From Paraclostridium tenue (lineage in GTDB: Bacteria; Bacillota; Clostridia; Peptostreptococcales; Peptostreptococcaceae), in contig NZ_JADPFO010000001.1 of assembly GCF_015668515.1 (NCBI RefSeq), positions 1,328,823 through 1,392,822 on the forward strand: a DNA stretch of 64,000 nt. The letters run 5' to 3'. The notes under the pieces are model-generated. The model was not told the DNA's origin and searched no databases. It saw only the letters and a list, made by a program, of their open reading frames with translations. The position numbers and the translations under genes were made by a program. Of this stretch, positions 8,186 through 16,658 are shown piece by piece. The stretch's first letter is position 1. Each line of letters starts with the position of its first letter.

Positions 8186-8863
8186 TTAGCCTTTGTAATA
8201 TTTCATTACTTTAGGAACATATTTTTGAGTTTCTTTTGGCATTAAATATATATCCTCTAAAGATCTAACTCCCCTTCTCATCATTCTAGTAGGACCTCCA
8301 TTATATGCCATTAAAGCCATCTCAACATTGCCATGATATCTATCTAAATACTCTTTAATGTGCCTTGTTCCACCATCTATATTTTGTTCAATATCAAATG
8401 GATCTGTAATTCCTAAATCTCTACAATTTTCCGGCATAAGCTGCATTAATCCTTTAGCTCCTGCTGAAGATTCAGTTTTTGGATTAAAGTCTGATTCAAC
8501 TTTTATTATTGACTTTATCAATTTTTCATCAACACCATACTTTTTTGATGCTACAGATATAGCATTTTCTATTTTAGTGTTTATATCTTCATTTTTAGAA
8601 GATATCTTTAATTTATGGCTATTATGTATAGAGTTTACCGTATCTAACTCTTTAGCTAAATTACAACTTACCCCAGATTTACTTATATCACCATTAATGT
8701 TTACATTTTGAATATTATATACTTGATTTTTACTTGCTATCGCTTCTAGTAAATTTATTAACAACATATCAAATCCGTTACTACGACTACTACAATTGCA
8801 ACTTCTAAAACTATTATTAGACATCAAAGATGCTATTTTAAATAATTCTATATTATCAATCAT
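8186..8863 (-). CDS. Lytic transglycosylase (SLT domain), first gene of the flagellar operon
   Basis: A 225-residue protein with a C-terminal SLT domain (about residues 95-225). The catalytic Glu sits in IIKVESDFNP, followed by GAKGLMQLMP, the NIDGGTRHIKEYL helix and the AYNGGP box. It cleaves peptidoglycan glycan strands by forming anhydro-muropeptides. I see no signal peptide or membrane anchor; the first 90 residues are low in conservation and contain a CNCSS cluster. Position ahead of the c-di-GMP gene matches the C. difficile late flagellar operon, so a role in passing the rod or hook through the wall is likely. Export could use the flagellar apparatus. RBS AGAGGTG precedes the ATG. Confidence 0.88.
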   Translation of the reverse strand: MIDNIELFKIASLMSNNSFRSCNCSSRSNGFDMLLINLLEAIASKNQVYNIQNVNINGDISKSGVSCNLAKELDTVNSIHNSHKLKISSKNEDINTKIENAISVASKKYGVDEKLIKSIIKVESDFNPKTESSAGAKGLMQLMPENCRDLGITDPFDIEQNIDGGTRHIKEYLDRYHGNVEMALMAYNGGPTRMMRRGVRSLEDIYLMPKETQKYVPKVMKYYKG

Positions 8864-8892
8864 TTTATCACCTCTACCATATAGTTCTATTA

Positions 8893-8898
8893 ATTATA
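8893..8898 (-). promoter_or_regulatory. Possible -10 element of the late flagellar operon promoter
   Basis: The minus strand between the dapH terminator and the transglycosylase gene carries TATAAT at 8898-8893, about 30 nt before the start codon. I see no good -35 at 16-18 nt and no sigma-D pattern in this 95-nt interval. The operon could also be read through from elsewhere. This is a weak call. Confidence 0.3.
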
Positions 8899-8953
8899 CG
8901 TCAACTAACTAAAATACTTGATGTTTTTAGATTTAATAACTTTAAATTAGTAT

Positions 8954-8986
8954 AAAAAAATAAGGTCATATTTATATGACCTTATT
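8954..8986 (-). terminator. Terminator after dapH
   Basis: Inverted repeat TAAGGTCATAT (8961-8971) and ATATGACCTTA (8974-8984), followed on the minus strand by a T-rich run. It closes the dap operon and isolates the flagellar operon downstream. Confidence 0.8.
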
Positions 8987-8990
8987 TTTA

Positions 8991-9704
8991 TTAGTCTAAG
9001 TTTCTTAAATCGTCCATTAATTTTGTTTTATCAGCAGTTTTTTCATCCTTCATTTTTATTACTTTTGCAGGAGAACCAGCAACAACTGCTCCAGCAGGAA
9101 CATTTTCAGTAACTACAGAACCAGCAGCAACAACTGCACCTTCTCCGATTCTAACACCTTCAAGTATTACTGCATTAGCACCTATCATTGCGTTATCTTC
9201 TATAATAACTGGATCTGCTGAAGGTGGCTCTAATACACCTGCAACTACTGCTCCAGCTCCAAGGTGAACATTTTTACCAAGTGTTCCTCTAGCTCCTATT
9301 ACAGCATTCATATCTACCATAGAACCTTCTCCAACTACTGCTCCTATGTTTATAACTGCTCCCATCATTACTACAGCATTTTTACCTATAGTAACCATAT
9401 CTCTTATATAAGCACCTGGCTCTATTCTTGCATGCTCATGTAAATAGTTATACATTGGTATTGCAGAATTTCTTCTGTCATATTCCATATGTATATCAAC
9501 TAATTTATCCTTTTGAGCATCTAAAACTGGCTTTATAGCCTCATAGTCTCCTATTATAGTGAATGAACCGTTGTTTCCAAACACTTTGTAATCTTCAGTT
9601 GACTCAGCTTTTAAATCTCCGTTCACATAAACTTTTACAGGAGTTTTCTTCTCAACTGTCTTTATATATCTTGCTATTTCGTATGCGTCATTTAAATTTA
9701 TCAT
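8991..9704 (-). CDS. dapH: Tetrahydrodipicolinate N-acetyltransferase
   Basis: Acetylates tetrahydrodipicolinate with acetyl-CoA, the committed step of the acetylase branch of lysine and diaminopimelate synthesis. The 237-residue protein has an N-terminal DapH domain (residues 1-90) and a left-handed beta-helix of hexapeptide repeats ([19 protein letters not shown] onward). It ends in [11 protein letters not shown], the acyltransferase signature. It is the last gene of asd-dapA-dapB-dapH, 14 nt after dapB, and has a strong terminator behind it. The N-terminal domain separates it from the succinylase DapD. Confidence 0.94.
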   Translation of the reverse strand: MINLNDAYEIARYIKTVEKKTPVKVYVNGDLKAESTEDYKVFGNNGSFTIIGDYEAIKPVLDAQKDKLVDIHMEYDRRNSAIPMYNYLHEHARIEPGAYIRDMVTIGKNAVVMMGAVINIGAVVGEGSMVDMNAVIGARGTLGKNVHLGAGAVVAGVLEPPSADPVIIEDNAMIGANAVILEGVRIGEGAVVAAGSVVTENVPAGAVVAGSPAKVIKMKDEKTADKTKLMDDLRNLD

Positions 9705-9718
9705 TCGTTACCTCCTAA

Positions 9719-10465
9719 TTAGCTTAGCATATCGTCCATGTTGTAGTATCCAGCTTCTTTATTAACTAAATACTTAGCTGCTGTTATAGCTCCATTTGCA
9801 AATATATCTTTAGATTGAGCTCTATGACTTATCATAACTTCCTCATCTAATCCTGCAAATATAGCTTCGTGTTCTCCAACTATTGTTCCACCTCTTACAG
9901 CATGTATACCAACTTCATTTTCCATTCTCTTGGCGTCTCTTCCGTGTCTTCCGTAGTTATAAGTAACTTCTGGTAAAACTTCTTTAACTGCATTGGCTAC
10001 CATTATAGCTGTTCCACTTGGTGCATCAACTTTTTTATTGTGATGCTTTTCTATTATTTCTATATCAAATCCCTTTAATGCCTTTGCCGCTTCTTTTACA
10101 AGTTTTAGCATTACATTAACTCCTAAAGACATATTAGAAGAATGGAATATTGGTATTATTTTTGAAGCTTCTTTTATTTGTTCTAATTGATCTTTAGTAA
10201 ATCCTGTTGTAGCTATTACTAAAGGTGTTTTTGTTTTAAGCGCATAACCTAACACATCATCAAGTGCAGAGAAATGTGAAAAGTCTATTATAACATCAGC
10301 TTCTTCTTTTATTTCACTCATTTTATTATATAATTTATAGTCAGGAGTTTCTCCTGTTGGCATAGAACACCCACAAACTAACTCTGTATCTTTATCTTCA
10401 TTTACACATCTTGTAAGAACTTTTCCCATCTTACCAAGTGAACCATTTACTATAACCTTTATCAT
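9719..10465 (-). CDS. dapB: 4-hydroxy-tetrahydrodipicolinate reductase
   Basis: Reduces the DapA product to tetrahydrodipicolinate with NAD(P)H. The 248-residue protein begins MIKVIVNGSLGKMGKVL, with the dinucleotide-binding GxxGxMG pattern. It contains VIDFSH, the catalytic E-x-HHNKKVDAPSGTA stretch and the HAVRGGTIVGEH box. I start it at ATG 10465, 6 nt after AGGAGG, instead of the seven-residue-longer frame that starts upstream of the ribosome site. It lies 10 nt after dapA. Confidence 0.95.
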   Translation of the reverse strand: MIKVIVNGSLGKMGKVLTRCVNEDKDTELVCGCSMPTGETPDYKLYNKMSEIKEEADVIIDFSHFSALDDVLGYALKTKTPLVIATTGFTKDQLEQIKEASKIIPIFHSSNMSLGVNVMLKLVKEAAKALKGFDIEIIEKHHNKKVDAPSGTAIMVANAVKEVLPEVTYNYGRHGRDAKRMENEVGIHAVRGGTIVGEHEAIFAGLDEEVMISHRAQSKDIFANGAITAAKYLVNKEAGYYNMDDMLS

Positions 10466-10475
10466 TTTAATCCTC

Positions 10476-11354
10476 CTAAAACTCAAAACCGTAGTTTACA
10501 AGTTCATCTCTTAAAGCTTTCAAATTATTTTCTTCCATAGGAGCAAGTGGTAATCTTAAATCTCCAACTTCAAATCCTAATATATTCATAGCAGTTTTTA
10601 CTGGTATAGGATTAACTTCTATAAATAATTTATCTATTAATGCTTTCATACCCAATTGTAGGTCTCTTGAACCTTTAACATCACCATTTAAGAACTTTTC
10701 TACTAAATCATGAGTTTCTTTTGGGCAAATATTTGCAACTACTGATATAACTCCAACTCCACCAAGTGATAAAAGTGGTAATATAGAATCATCGTTTCCT
10801 GAATATATCGCAAAACTTTCTGGCACTAATCTAGCAATTTCTGCAACTTGTGCTATATCTCCACTAGCTTCTTTAACAGCTACTATATTTTCTATTTTTG
10901 CAAGTTCTGCTATTACACTAGGTTTTATATTAACTCCTGTTCTTCCTGGAACATTGTATAATATAATTGGTAATTCTGTACTAGCTGCAATAGTCTCAAA
11001 ATGAAGTTTAAGACCTCTTTGATTTGTTTTATTGTAATAAGGAGTTATTACTAAAAGTCCATCTGCTCCTAATTTTTCAGCTTCCTGACATAAGTAAACT
11101 GAATGCATAGTATCATTAGAACCTGTTCCTGCTATAACTGGTATTCTTTTATTAACTTTTTTTACAGTAAAATCTATTACAGCAAATTGTTCTTCATCAG
11201 ACATCGTTGTAGATTCTCCAGTAGTTCCACAAACTATTAATGCATCTGTGTTGTTTTCTATATGATATTCTATTAATTCTCCAAGTTTTTCAAAATCTAC
11301 ACCATCTTCGTTAAAAGGAGTAACTAAAGCAACTCCAGAACCCTTAAATAACAT
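10476..11354 (-). CDS. dapA: 4-hydroxy-tetrahydrodipicolinate synthase
   Basis: Condenses pyruvate with aspartate semialdehyde. The 292-residue TIM-barrel protein shows [19 protein letters not shown] (substrate-binding Thr-Thr pair), VTPYYNK with the conserved Tyr, [10 protein letters not shown], and the Schiff-base Lys in [10 protein letters not shown] start it at ATG 11354, 8 nt after AGGAGG. The TTG two codons earlier is too close to the ribosome site. It lies 19 nt after asd and 10 nt before dapB. Confidence 0.96.
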   Translation of the reverse strand: MLFKGSGVALVTPFNEDGVDFEKLGELIEYHIENNTDALIVCGTTGESTTMSDEEQFAVIDFTVKKVNKRIPVIAGTGSNDTMHSVYLCQEAEKLGADGLLVITPYYNKTNQRGLKLHFETIAASTELPIILYNVPGRTGVNIKPSVIAELAKIENIVAVKEASGDIAQVAEIARLVPESFAIYSGNDDSILPLLSLGGVGVISVVANICPKETHDLVEKFLNGDVKGSRDLQLGMKALIDKLFIEVNPIPVKTAMNILGFEVGDLRLPLAPMEENNLKALRDELVNYGFEF

Positions 11355-11373
11355 ACTCAATACCTCCTAATTT

Positions 11374-12372
11374 TTATACTAAATCATATTTTAAAAGAAG
11401 TTCAGCAATTTGTACAGCATTTGTAGCAGCACCTTTTCTTATATTGTCAGCTACTACCCACATATTTATACCGCTGTCTACGCTAAAATCTCTTCTTACT
11501 CTACCTACAAATACTTCATCTCTTCCACTAAGTTCAAAAGCAGTAGGATATACATTATTTTCTATATCATCTACTAATTCTAATCCTTGTGAGTTTGCTA
11601 GTAAAGCTTTTAATTCTTCTATATCAAAATCTTTTTCAAACTCTACATTTATAGATTCACTATGTCCATTTACTACAGGTACTCTTACTGTAGTTGCTGT
11701 GATTTTTAAATCATAGTCATTTAAAATTTTCATAGTTTCATTTATCATTTTCATTTCTTCTTTTGTATATCCATTATCCATAAATACATCTATGTGTGGT
11801 AAGCAGTTATATGCTATAGGATGTGGATAGAATTTATTTTCTAATCCTTTTATTCCATCTTCTAAGTCTTTAGTTCCTTTTACTCCAGAACCTGATACTG
11901 CTTGATATGTTGAATATACTATTCTTTTTATATTGTATTTATCATTAAGAGGTTTTAACGGCACCATTGCTTGTATAGTAGAACAATTTGGATTTGCTAT
12001 TATACCTTTATGTTCTTTAACAGCGTCTGGGTTAACTTCAGGAACTACTAAAGGTACATTTTCATCCATTCTCCATGCACTTGAGTTATCTACAACAACT
12101 ACACCTTTTGATGCAGCTATCGGTGCGTATTTTTCACTTATACTTCCTCCCGCTGAGAAAAGCGCTATTTGTATATCTCTATCAAATGAATTTTCATTTA
12201 GTTCTTCTACTGTATATTCTTTTCCTTTAAATTCTACTTTAGATCCTGCTGATCTAGCTGAAGAAAATAAATATAGATTATCTATTGGGAAATTTCTCTC
12301 TTCTAATACCTTTAAAAAAGTTCTTCCAACCATACCAGTGGCTCCAACTATCGCAACGTTTACTTTTTTCAT
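11374..12372 (-). CDS. asd: Aspartate-semialdehyde dehydrogenase
   Basis: Reduces aspartyl phosphate to aspartate semialdehyde, the branch point to lysine/DAP, threonine and methionine. The 332-residue protein begins MKKVNVAIVGATGMVGRTF (NADP-binding). It carries the catalytic Cys in ANPNCSTIQ, the SGSGVKG motif and the active-site His in VNGHSES. I start it at ATG 12372 with GAGG 9 nt upstream; the open frame continues 27 codons further but those residues do not resemble the family. It is the first gene of the lysine operon. No aspartate kinase gene is adjacent. Confidence 0.95.
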   Translation of the reverse strand: MKKVNVAIVGATGMVGRTFLKVLEERNFPIDNLYLFSSARSAGSKVEFKGKEYTVEELNENSFDRDIQIALFSAGGSISEKYAPIAASKGVVVVDNSSAWRMDENVPLVVPEVNPDAVKEHKGIIANPNCSTIQAMVPLKPLNDKYNIKRIVYSTYQAVSGSGVKGTKDLEDGIKGLENKFYPHPIAYNCLPHIDVFMDNGYTKEEMKMINETMKILNDYDLKITATTVRVPVVNGHSESINVEFEKDFDIEELKALLANSQGLELVDDIENNVYPTAFELSGRDEVFVGRVRRDFSVDSGINMWVVADNIRKGAATNAVQIAELLLKYDLV

Positions 12373-12424
12373 ATCTATGCGCCTCTTTTCACTTAAAATT
12401 TCATTATCCAATAATATATACGTA

Positions 12425-12453
12425 ATTTTAGTATATATTATTTTAAATATCAA
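12425..12453 (-). promoter_or_regulatory. Probable sigma-A promoter of asd-dapA-dapB-dapH
   Basis: TTGATA (12453-12448), 17 nt, TAAAAT (12430-12425) on the minus strand, about 50 nt upstream of the asd start. I looked for a lysine riboswitch in this leader and did not find its conserved boxes; the leader is too short to hold one. Confidence 0.5.
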
Positions 12454-12587
12454 TGTCTAGTATATAAACATAGCATTAATCGCAATAATTTTTATAATTT
12501 AAGCATTAATGTCCATATAAATAAACTTTATATGTTATATTATGACTTTCATATGTATTTGTGATTTAATTGTAGTATCTTATTCTG

Positions 12588-12616
12588 TTGCAAACGCTTA
12601 ACAATTATGATATAAT
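12588..12616 (+). promoter_or_regulatory. Orphan plus-strand sigma-A-like promoter
   Basis: TTGCAA (12588-12593), exactly 17 nt, TATAAT (12611-12616) on the plus strand. No plus-strand gene follows. A bidirectional hairpin terminator begins 28 nt downstream, so any transcript would be very short. Confidence 0.5.
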
Positions 12617-12621
12617 TCATA

Positions 12622-12680
12622 TAATTTGAATACATCACTAAATAAAAACCGATAGAGACTTATTATCTATCGGTTTTTAT
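12622..12680 (+). ncRNA. Candidate small RNA of about 60 nt (promoter-terminator unit)
   Basis: A predicted start about 6 nt after the -10 box would give a transcript ending in the hairpin AACCGATAGA/TCTATCGGTT with a T-rich tail. It has no open frame of note. It lies between the asd leader and the 3-prime end of the amidotransferase-like gene, and is antisense to that gene's terminator. This is inference from promoter and terminator shape only. Confidence 0.3.
12644..12678. terminator. Bidirectional terminator
   Basis: AAAAACCGATAGA (12644-12656) pairs with TCTATCGGTTTTT (12666-12678). T-rich runs follow on both strands. On the minus strand it ends the gene at 12696; on the plus strand it would end the orphan transcript. 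Confidence 0.85.
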
Positions 12681-12695
12681 TTTTTTATTTAAATT

Positions 12696-13415
12696 TTATC
12701 TACATTCATCTATAAATCTCTTAAATAAATTAAGCATATGAGAACTATAATCTACCATCAGTTCTGGATGCCACTGAACACCCAATACAAATTTTTCATT
12801 TTCCTTTTGGACAGCTTCTATTACCCCATCATTTGAATATGCTATTACTTTTAAATTACTTCCTAGAGTTTTTATACTTTGATGATGATAACTATTTACT
12901 AATACTTTATCTTTTATTATATCTTTTAATATTGAATTTTCTTTTATATCTATATAATGAGTTCCTAAGTAAGGTTTTGTTTCTTGATTATGTTTTATAT
13001 GACATCCTTTTATATATTTTAAATCTTGATATAAGCTACCTCCTAATGCTACATTTAATACTTGTAATCCTCTACATATTCCAAGAATTGGTTTATCCAA
13101 TTCTAATGCTATCTTTGTTACCTCTATATCAAATTCATCTAATATTGGATTTATATATCCAAGTTCTTTAAAAGGCTCTTCTTTATATATATTTGTATTT
13201 ACATCATCTCCTCCAGATATAATTATCCCATCCATAGCACTTACTTGTGCTTTTATATTTTCTTTGTTTGTATTTGCAGGAATAACAATTGGTACTCCTC
13301 CTGCCTTTTCAATTGCATTTATATAAGCATTTGTAAGATTTATTCTTTCAAGACCATTAAAGGCTCCTGAATCTATAGTTGCTAATCTTCCCAATACCCC
13401 TATTAAAGGTTTCAT
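12696..13415 (-). CDS. Gamma-glutamyl-gamma-aminobutyrate hydrolase family protein (peptidase C26)
   Basis: A 239-residue class I glutamine amidotransferase-like hydrolase. The catalytic Cys lies in the nucleophile elbow PILGICRGLQVLNVALGGSL, and the His-Glu pair in VQWHPE near the C-terminus. IISGGDDVN and VNSYHHQ are typical of the PuuD branch, which removes the gamma-glutamyl group from gamma-glutamyl compounds. The true substrate cannot be read from sequence. It starts 2 nt after the asparaginase gene, suggesting joint use of amide or gamma-glutamyl nitrogen sources. Terminator at 12644-12678. Confidence 0.88.
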   Translation of the reverse strand: MKPLIGVLGRLATIDSGAFNGLERINLTNAYINAIEKAGGVPIVIPANTNKENIKAQVSAMDGIIISGGDDVNTNIYKEEPFKELGYINPILDEFDIEVTKIALELDKPILGICRGLQVLNVALGGSLYQDLKYIKGCHIKHNQETKPYLGTHYIDIKENSILKDIIKDKVLVNSYHHQSIKTLGSNLKVIAYSNDGVIEAVQKENEKFVLGVQWHPELMVDYSSHMLNLFKRFIDECR

Positions 13416-13417
13416 AT

Positions 13418-14434
13418 TTATCCCTCCACATTAACTAAAGTATTTAACTTAAAATTTGGTCTCATTTCTCCAATTATATCTTTTCGGGCGTTTAATAGTT
13501 TTGGGTTTGCAAACTTTTCTAGTTCTTTTAACTCTTTTTCATTTATTAAATTAAGCTGTCTTAAGACTTCCATAGTAGCACATGCACTTGCTTGACCTGA
13601 GCCATCATCAACTTTTATCGCTATTCCAAGTTTATTATTTTTATCTCCAACTAAATATACTCCCTGTGCTCCTGCTTTACCAAATATTCTATCTCCACAA
13701 ACTCTCATAAGTGCAGTACAAAATCTATCTCTTCCTGCAACCATTTCAGGATACTTCATCATAGATGATGTTATTTTATTTACATATTCTTCTTTTTGGC
13801 CTAACTTTTTAGAATCTGCTAATCTTGAAAATCCATAAGCAAACTTTTCTAAAGGCATAGCATGAACTGGTGCTCCACATCCATCAATACCAATTATTAT
13901 ATCTTCTTTGTTGTAATTACAAACAAAAGATATATTGTCTAAAATTCTTTGTTGAACTGGATGATTTATATCTAGGTATGTTTCTAAATCTTCATTTAAA
14001 TTTTTAGCAGATATTAACATTCCACTATGTTTTCCAGAACAATTATTATGTTCTTGAGTTAAAGGTTCTTTACTTTCTATTAATTCTTTATAGATTTGAC
14101 TATTGCCAGGGACATGTATACCACATTTTAACTTATCTACGCTTATATCAGCTTTTTTTAATATTTCTCTGGTACACTCTACATGATATGGTTCTCCTGA
14201 ATGAGATGAGCACATAAAAGATATTTCTCTATCACTTATATTAAATCTTTTATCTGCTTTAGTTTCTAAAACCTGTATAGCTTGTATTGGTTTTACTGAT
14301 GATCTTGCATATATTACTTTTTTAGGATTTCCTAGAGAATATATAAGTTCCCCCTCTGAATTTACTACAGCTATATGTACACTGTGAGTACATTCAATTA
14401 AACTGCCTCTAGTTACTTCTATTGCTTTATTCAA
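13418..14434 (-). CDS. Asparaginase II family protein
   Basis: A 338-residue protein of the Asparaginase_II family (thermolabile rhizobial type), distinct from the AnsA/AnsB fold. Visible family motifs: EVTRGSLIECTHSVHIAVV, YARSSVKPIQAIQ, FMCSSHSGEPYH, NNCSGKHSGML, GIDGCGAPVHAMPL and MVAGRDRFCTALM. The Ser-x-x-Lys in SSVKP resembles a serine-hydrolase dyad and the paired Cys residues are conserved in the family. The predicted reaction is asparagine to aspartate and ammonia. The start is uncertain: TTG at 14434 has better spacing from the G7 ribosome site than TTG at 14440. It is coupled to the C26 hydrolase gene downstream. Confidence 0.88.
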   Translation of the reverse strand: MNKAIEVTRGSLIECTHSVHIAVVNSEGELIYSLGNPKKVIYARSSVKPIQAIQVLETKADKRFNISDREISFMCSSHSGEPYHVECTREILKKADISVDKLKCGIHVPGNSQIYKELIESKEPLTQEHNNCSGKHSGMLISAKNLNEDLETYLDINHPVQQRILDNISFVCNYNKEDIIIGIDGCGAPVHAMPLEKFAYGFSRLADSKKLGQKEEYVNKITSSMMKYPEMVAGRDRFCTALMRVCGDRIFGKAGAQGVYLVGDKNNKLGIAIKVDDGSGQASACATMEVLRQLNLINEKELKELEKFANPKLLNARKDIIGEMRPNFKLNTLVNVEG

Positions 14435-14511
14435 GTTCAATCTCCCCCCCTAAATCTATTCTTTTATATATATATATATATTTATCTATAATTTAATTAG
14501 TCCTTTTATTT

Positions 14512-16035
14512 TTAAATTAATTTAGGGTTTACATCATTTTTTTCATCATCGTATCTATTTAAGTTTTTAAGAGCAGGACCTTCAATTACATTTCCCCTAT
14601 AATCAAATCTAGATGCATGACATGGACAGTCCCATGTTTTTTCAACAGAGTTAAAAGTTAATTCACAACCTAAATGAGTACAAGTTATATCTACTATATA
14701 TACCTTTCCATCACTATCTCTATAAGCTCCACACCTTTTACCATCTACATTGACTACTTTTCCTTCTCCTTTATCTACATTAAAATCTGTATCTCCAACT
14801 TTAAGTTTTCCTTTTATATACTCTTTTCCTACATTTAAATTTTCTGTTACAAACTGTGTAGTTAATAAACTACCTGTTCTAGTAGGTTTAAATATATTTT
14901 CATAATCAGATTTCCTATAACACATTAAATCTTTTATTATAATAGAAGCTAATGTTCCATTGCTCATTCCCCACTTACATAATCCTGTTGCTACATAAAC
15001 ATTATCTTCTCTTTTATTTACATAACCTATATATGGCATATTATCAAAGCTTATATAATCTTGAGCTGACCATTTGTATTTAAATTCACTTACCTTAAAT
15101 TTTTCTCCTAGTTTAGTTTTTAACTTTTCGTAAATAGCTTCTTCATTGCTACATTGTCCAACTTTGTGGTCTCCTCCACCTGCTATAATTAATTTTTTAC
15201 CTTCTCCTATATATGTTTTAAATGTAATTCCATTTTCCTCTACATTTAGATACATACCTCTTGGTATTTTTGCTTTATATTCACCACCTAATAAATAAGA
15301 CCTTTCTCCTTTTTCTTTTGCAAAGTAAAAATTTAGTCCATCATACCATGGAAAATGTGAAGCCATAACAATATTTAATGCACTTATTGTTTTATGATCC
15401 TTAGTTTTTACCTTGTAAATATTTTCTTTTTCATAATCTACAATAGGAGTATGTTCATAAATTTTCACTCCTAGTTTTAGACATACTTTAGTTAATTCAT
15501 CTAAATATTTTTTTGGATTAAATTGAGCTTGATTAAAAAATTCTATAGCTCCTTTTACCTCAAAAGGAATATCTAATGTGTCGTGATACTTACATTTTAT
15601 ACCTAGGTTATCACAAGTACTAAATTCTTCTTTTAACTCTTCTATATAATTTTCATTATCTGCATATATATATGAAGACAACCTTTCAAAACTACATTCT
15701 ATTTTATTATCTTTTATTATTTCTTCTATTAAATCTATAGCTTTTTCATTTCCTTCATAATATAACTTTGCACTATCTAAGCCATACTTATCTCTTATTT
15801 TTGAATAAATTATTCCATGTTGAGAAGTAATTTTACCTGTATTTCTTCCAGAACTTCCACAACCTATTTTATTTGTTTCTACTATAGCTGTTTCAATACC
15901 CTTTTTAGCTAATAAATAAGCTGTAGTAAGTCCAACTATACCTCCGCCTATTATAAGTGTGTCTATCTCTAAATCTTCTTTTAAACTTTCAAAATCTAAT
16001 CCTTTAGAACTTAACATCCAATATGATTCATTCAT
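14512..16035 (-). CDS. FAD-dependent oxidoreductase with C-terminal Rieske [2Fe-2S] domain
   Basis: A 507-residue two-domain protein. The N-terminal DAO-type domain has the FAD-binding TLIIGGGIVGLTTAYLLAKKG and a CGSSGRNTGKITSQHG segment. The C-terminal Rieske domain (about residues 410-507) carries both ligand pairs, CTHLGCEL and CPCHASRFD. Similar proteins occur in Bacillus and clostridia but the substrate is not established; an amine oxidation with electron transfer to the cluster is plausible. The ribosome site GGAG (16066-16063) is 27 nt from the ATG, with a palindrome between them. No clear terminator follows in the 70 nt before the asparaginase gene. Confidence 0.88.
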   Translation of the reverse strand: MNESYWMLSSKGLDFESLKEDLEIDTLIIGGGIVGLTTAYLLAKKGIETAIVETNKIGCGSSGRNTGKITSQHGIIYSKIRDKYGLDSAKLYYEGNEKAIDLIEEIIKDNKIECSFERLSSYIYADNENYIEELKEEFSTCDNLGIKCKYHDTLDIPFEVKGAIEFFNQAQFNPKKYLDELTKVCLKLGVKIYEHTPIVDYEKENIYKVKTKDHKTISALNIVMASHFPWYDGLNFYFAKEKGERSYLLGGEYKAKIPRGMYLNVEENGITFKTYIGEGKKLIIAGGGDHKVGQCSNEEAIYEKLKTKLGEKFKVSEFKYKWSAQDYISFDNMPYIGYVNKREDNVYVATGLCKWGMSNGTLASIIIKDLMCYRKSDYENIFKPTRTGSLLTTQFVTENLNVGKEYIKGKLKVGDTDFNVDKGEGKVVNVDGKRCGAYRDSDGKVYIVDITCTHLGCELTFNSVEKTWDCPCHASRFDYRGNVIEGPALKNLNRYDDEKNDVNPKLI

Positions 16036-16044
16036 AAAATTTTC

Positions 16045-16061
16045 AACTAGATTATCTAGTT
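16045..16061. repeat. Palindrome between ribosome site and start codon of the Rieske oxidoreductase gene
   Basis: AACTAGAT (16045-16052) and ATCTAGTT (16054-16061) flank one base. In mRNA it could fold and bring GGAG close to the ATG at 16035, or as DNA it could be an operator. Confidence 0.5.
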
Positions 16062-16282
16062 TCTCCTTTCTTAGAAATTAATCTACCTTATATTTGTATA
16101 GTTCCCTTTTTTTTCTTAATTATTATAAACACTTATTTTGACTTTAAAAATTTAAGGATTATTAATTATTAGTTAAATTTAATATATCAATATGTTTTTG
16201 CCAAATAATCTACAAAGTTATAATGAGATTAAATAAAAAGTTAATTTTAATGTTAAGTATATCTTTAGTTCTATAAATATAG

Positions 16283-16411
16283 TTGGATGTAGTCAAAAAA
16301 AACTTTTATAATAAAAAAGTAAAAGACGCAGTAAATAATATAAACAATACAAAGATTGGTCAATCTATAAATGAATTTATGAGTATTAATTGTTTGAGAT
16401 TTAGTAAATGA
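16283..16411 (+). other. Short open frame or gene remnant in a 620-bp intergenic stretch
   Basis: A TTG-started 42-codon plus-strand frame encodes a Lys/Asn-rich peptide with VKDAVNNINNTKIGQSINEF. It has no convincing ribosome site and no recognised family. The rest of 16036-16658 is very AT-rich; apart from the palindrome at 16045 and the terminator at 16542 I see nothing else in it. It may be a decayed gene. Confidence 0.2.
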
Positions 16412-16541
16412 CTTAATAGATACAAGTATAGTAAAATAAATTGTAGATTGTATTAATGTATTAGAATTAAAAAATAATCTTAATAACTTTTTAGGTAGTA
16501 AAATATTTAAATAACTTTATTTATATTTAATTTTTCAAAAA

Positions 16542-16583
16542 ATAAAACAAGGCAAATGATTATATCTCAAAACCTTGTTTTAT
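16542..16583 (-). terminator. Terminator after the P1-family peptidase gene
   Basis: ATAAAACAAGG (16542-16552) and CCTTGTTTTAT (16573-16583) form an 11-bp perfect stem with a 20-nt loop, followed on the minus strand by a T-rich tract. Confidence 0.75.
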
Positions 16584-16658
16584 GCGCTTGAAATTATTTT
16601 AAATTTGTCTATGGCAGAAATTTTTATGATATTATATATATAACCAACCTAAGTATTT

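Noticed and set aside
8864-8953. Cyclic-di-GMP riboswitch ahead of the flagellar operon
   Set aside because: The gap is under 100 nt and lacks the GEMM conserved core; the C. difficile riboswitch belongs to the early flagellar operon.
12373-12424. Lysine riboswitch ahead of asd (GAGGCGC near the start codon)
   Set aside because: The leader from the best promoter is only about 45-50 nt and lacks the other conserved boxes; a lysine aptamer needs about 170 nt.
11933-12460. Long plus-strand open frame opposite asd
   Set aside because: It is the antisense shadow of a strongly conserved enzyme gene and has no ribosome site.
14465-14485. TA dinucleotide run as a functional repeat
   Set aside because: A short simple AT stretch of the kind common in this AT-rich genome; no regulatory context.
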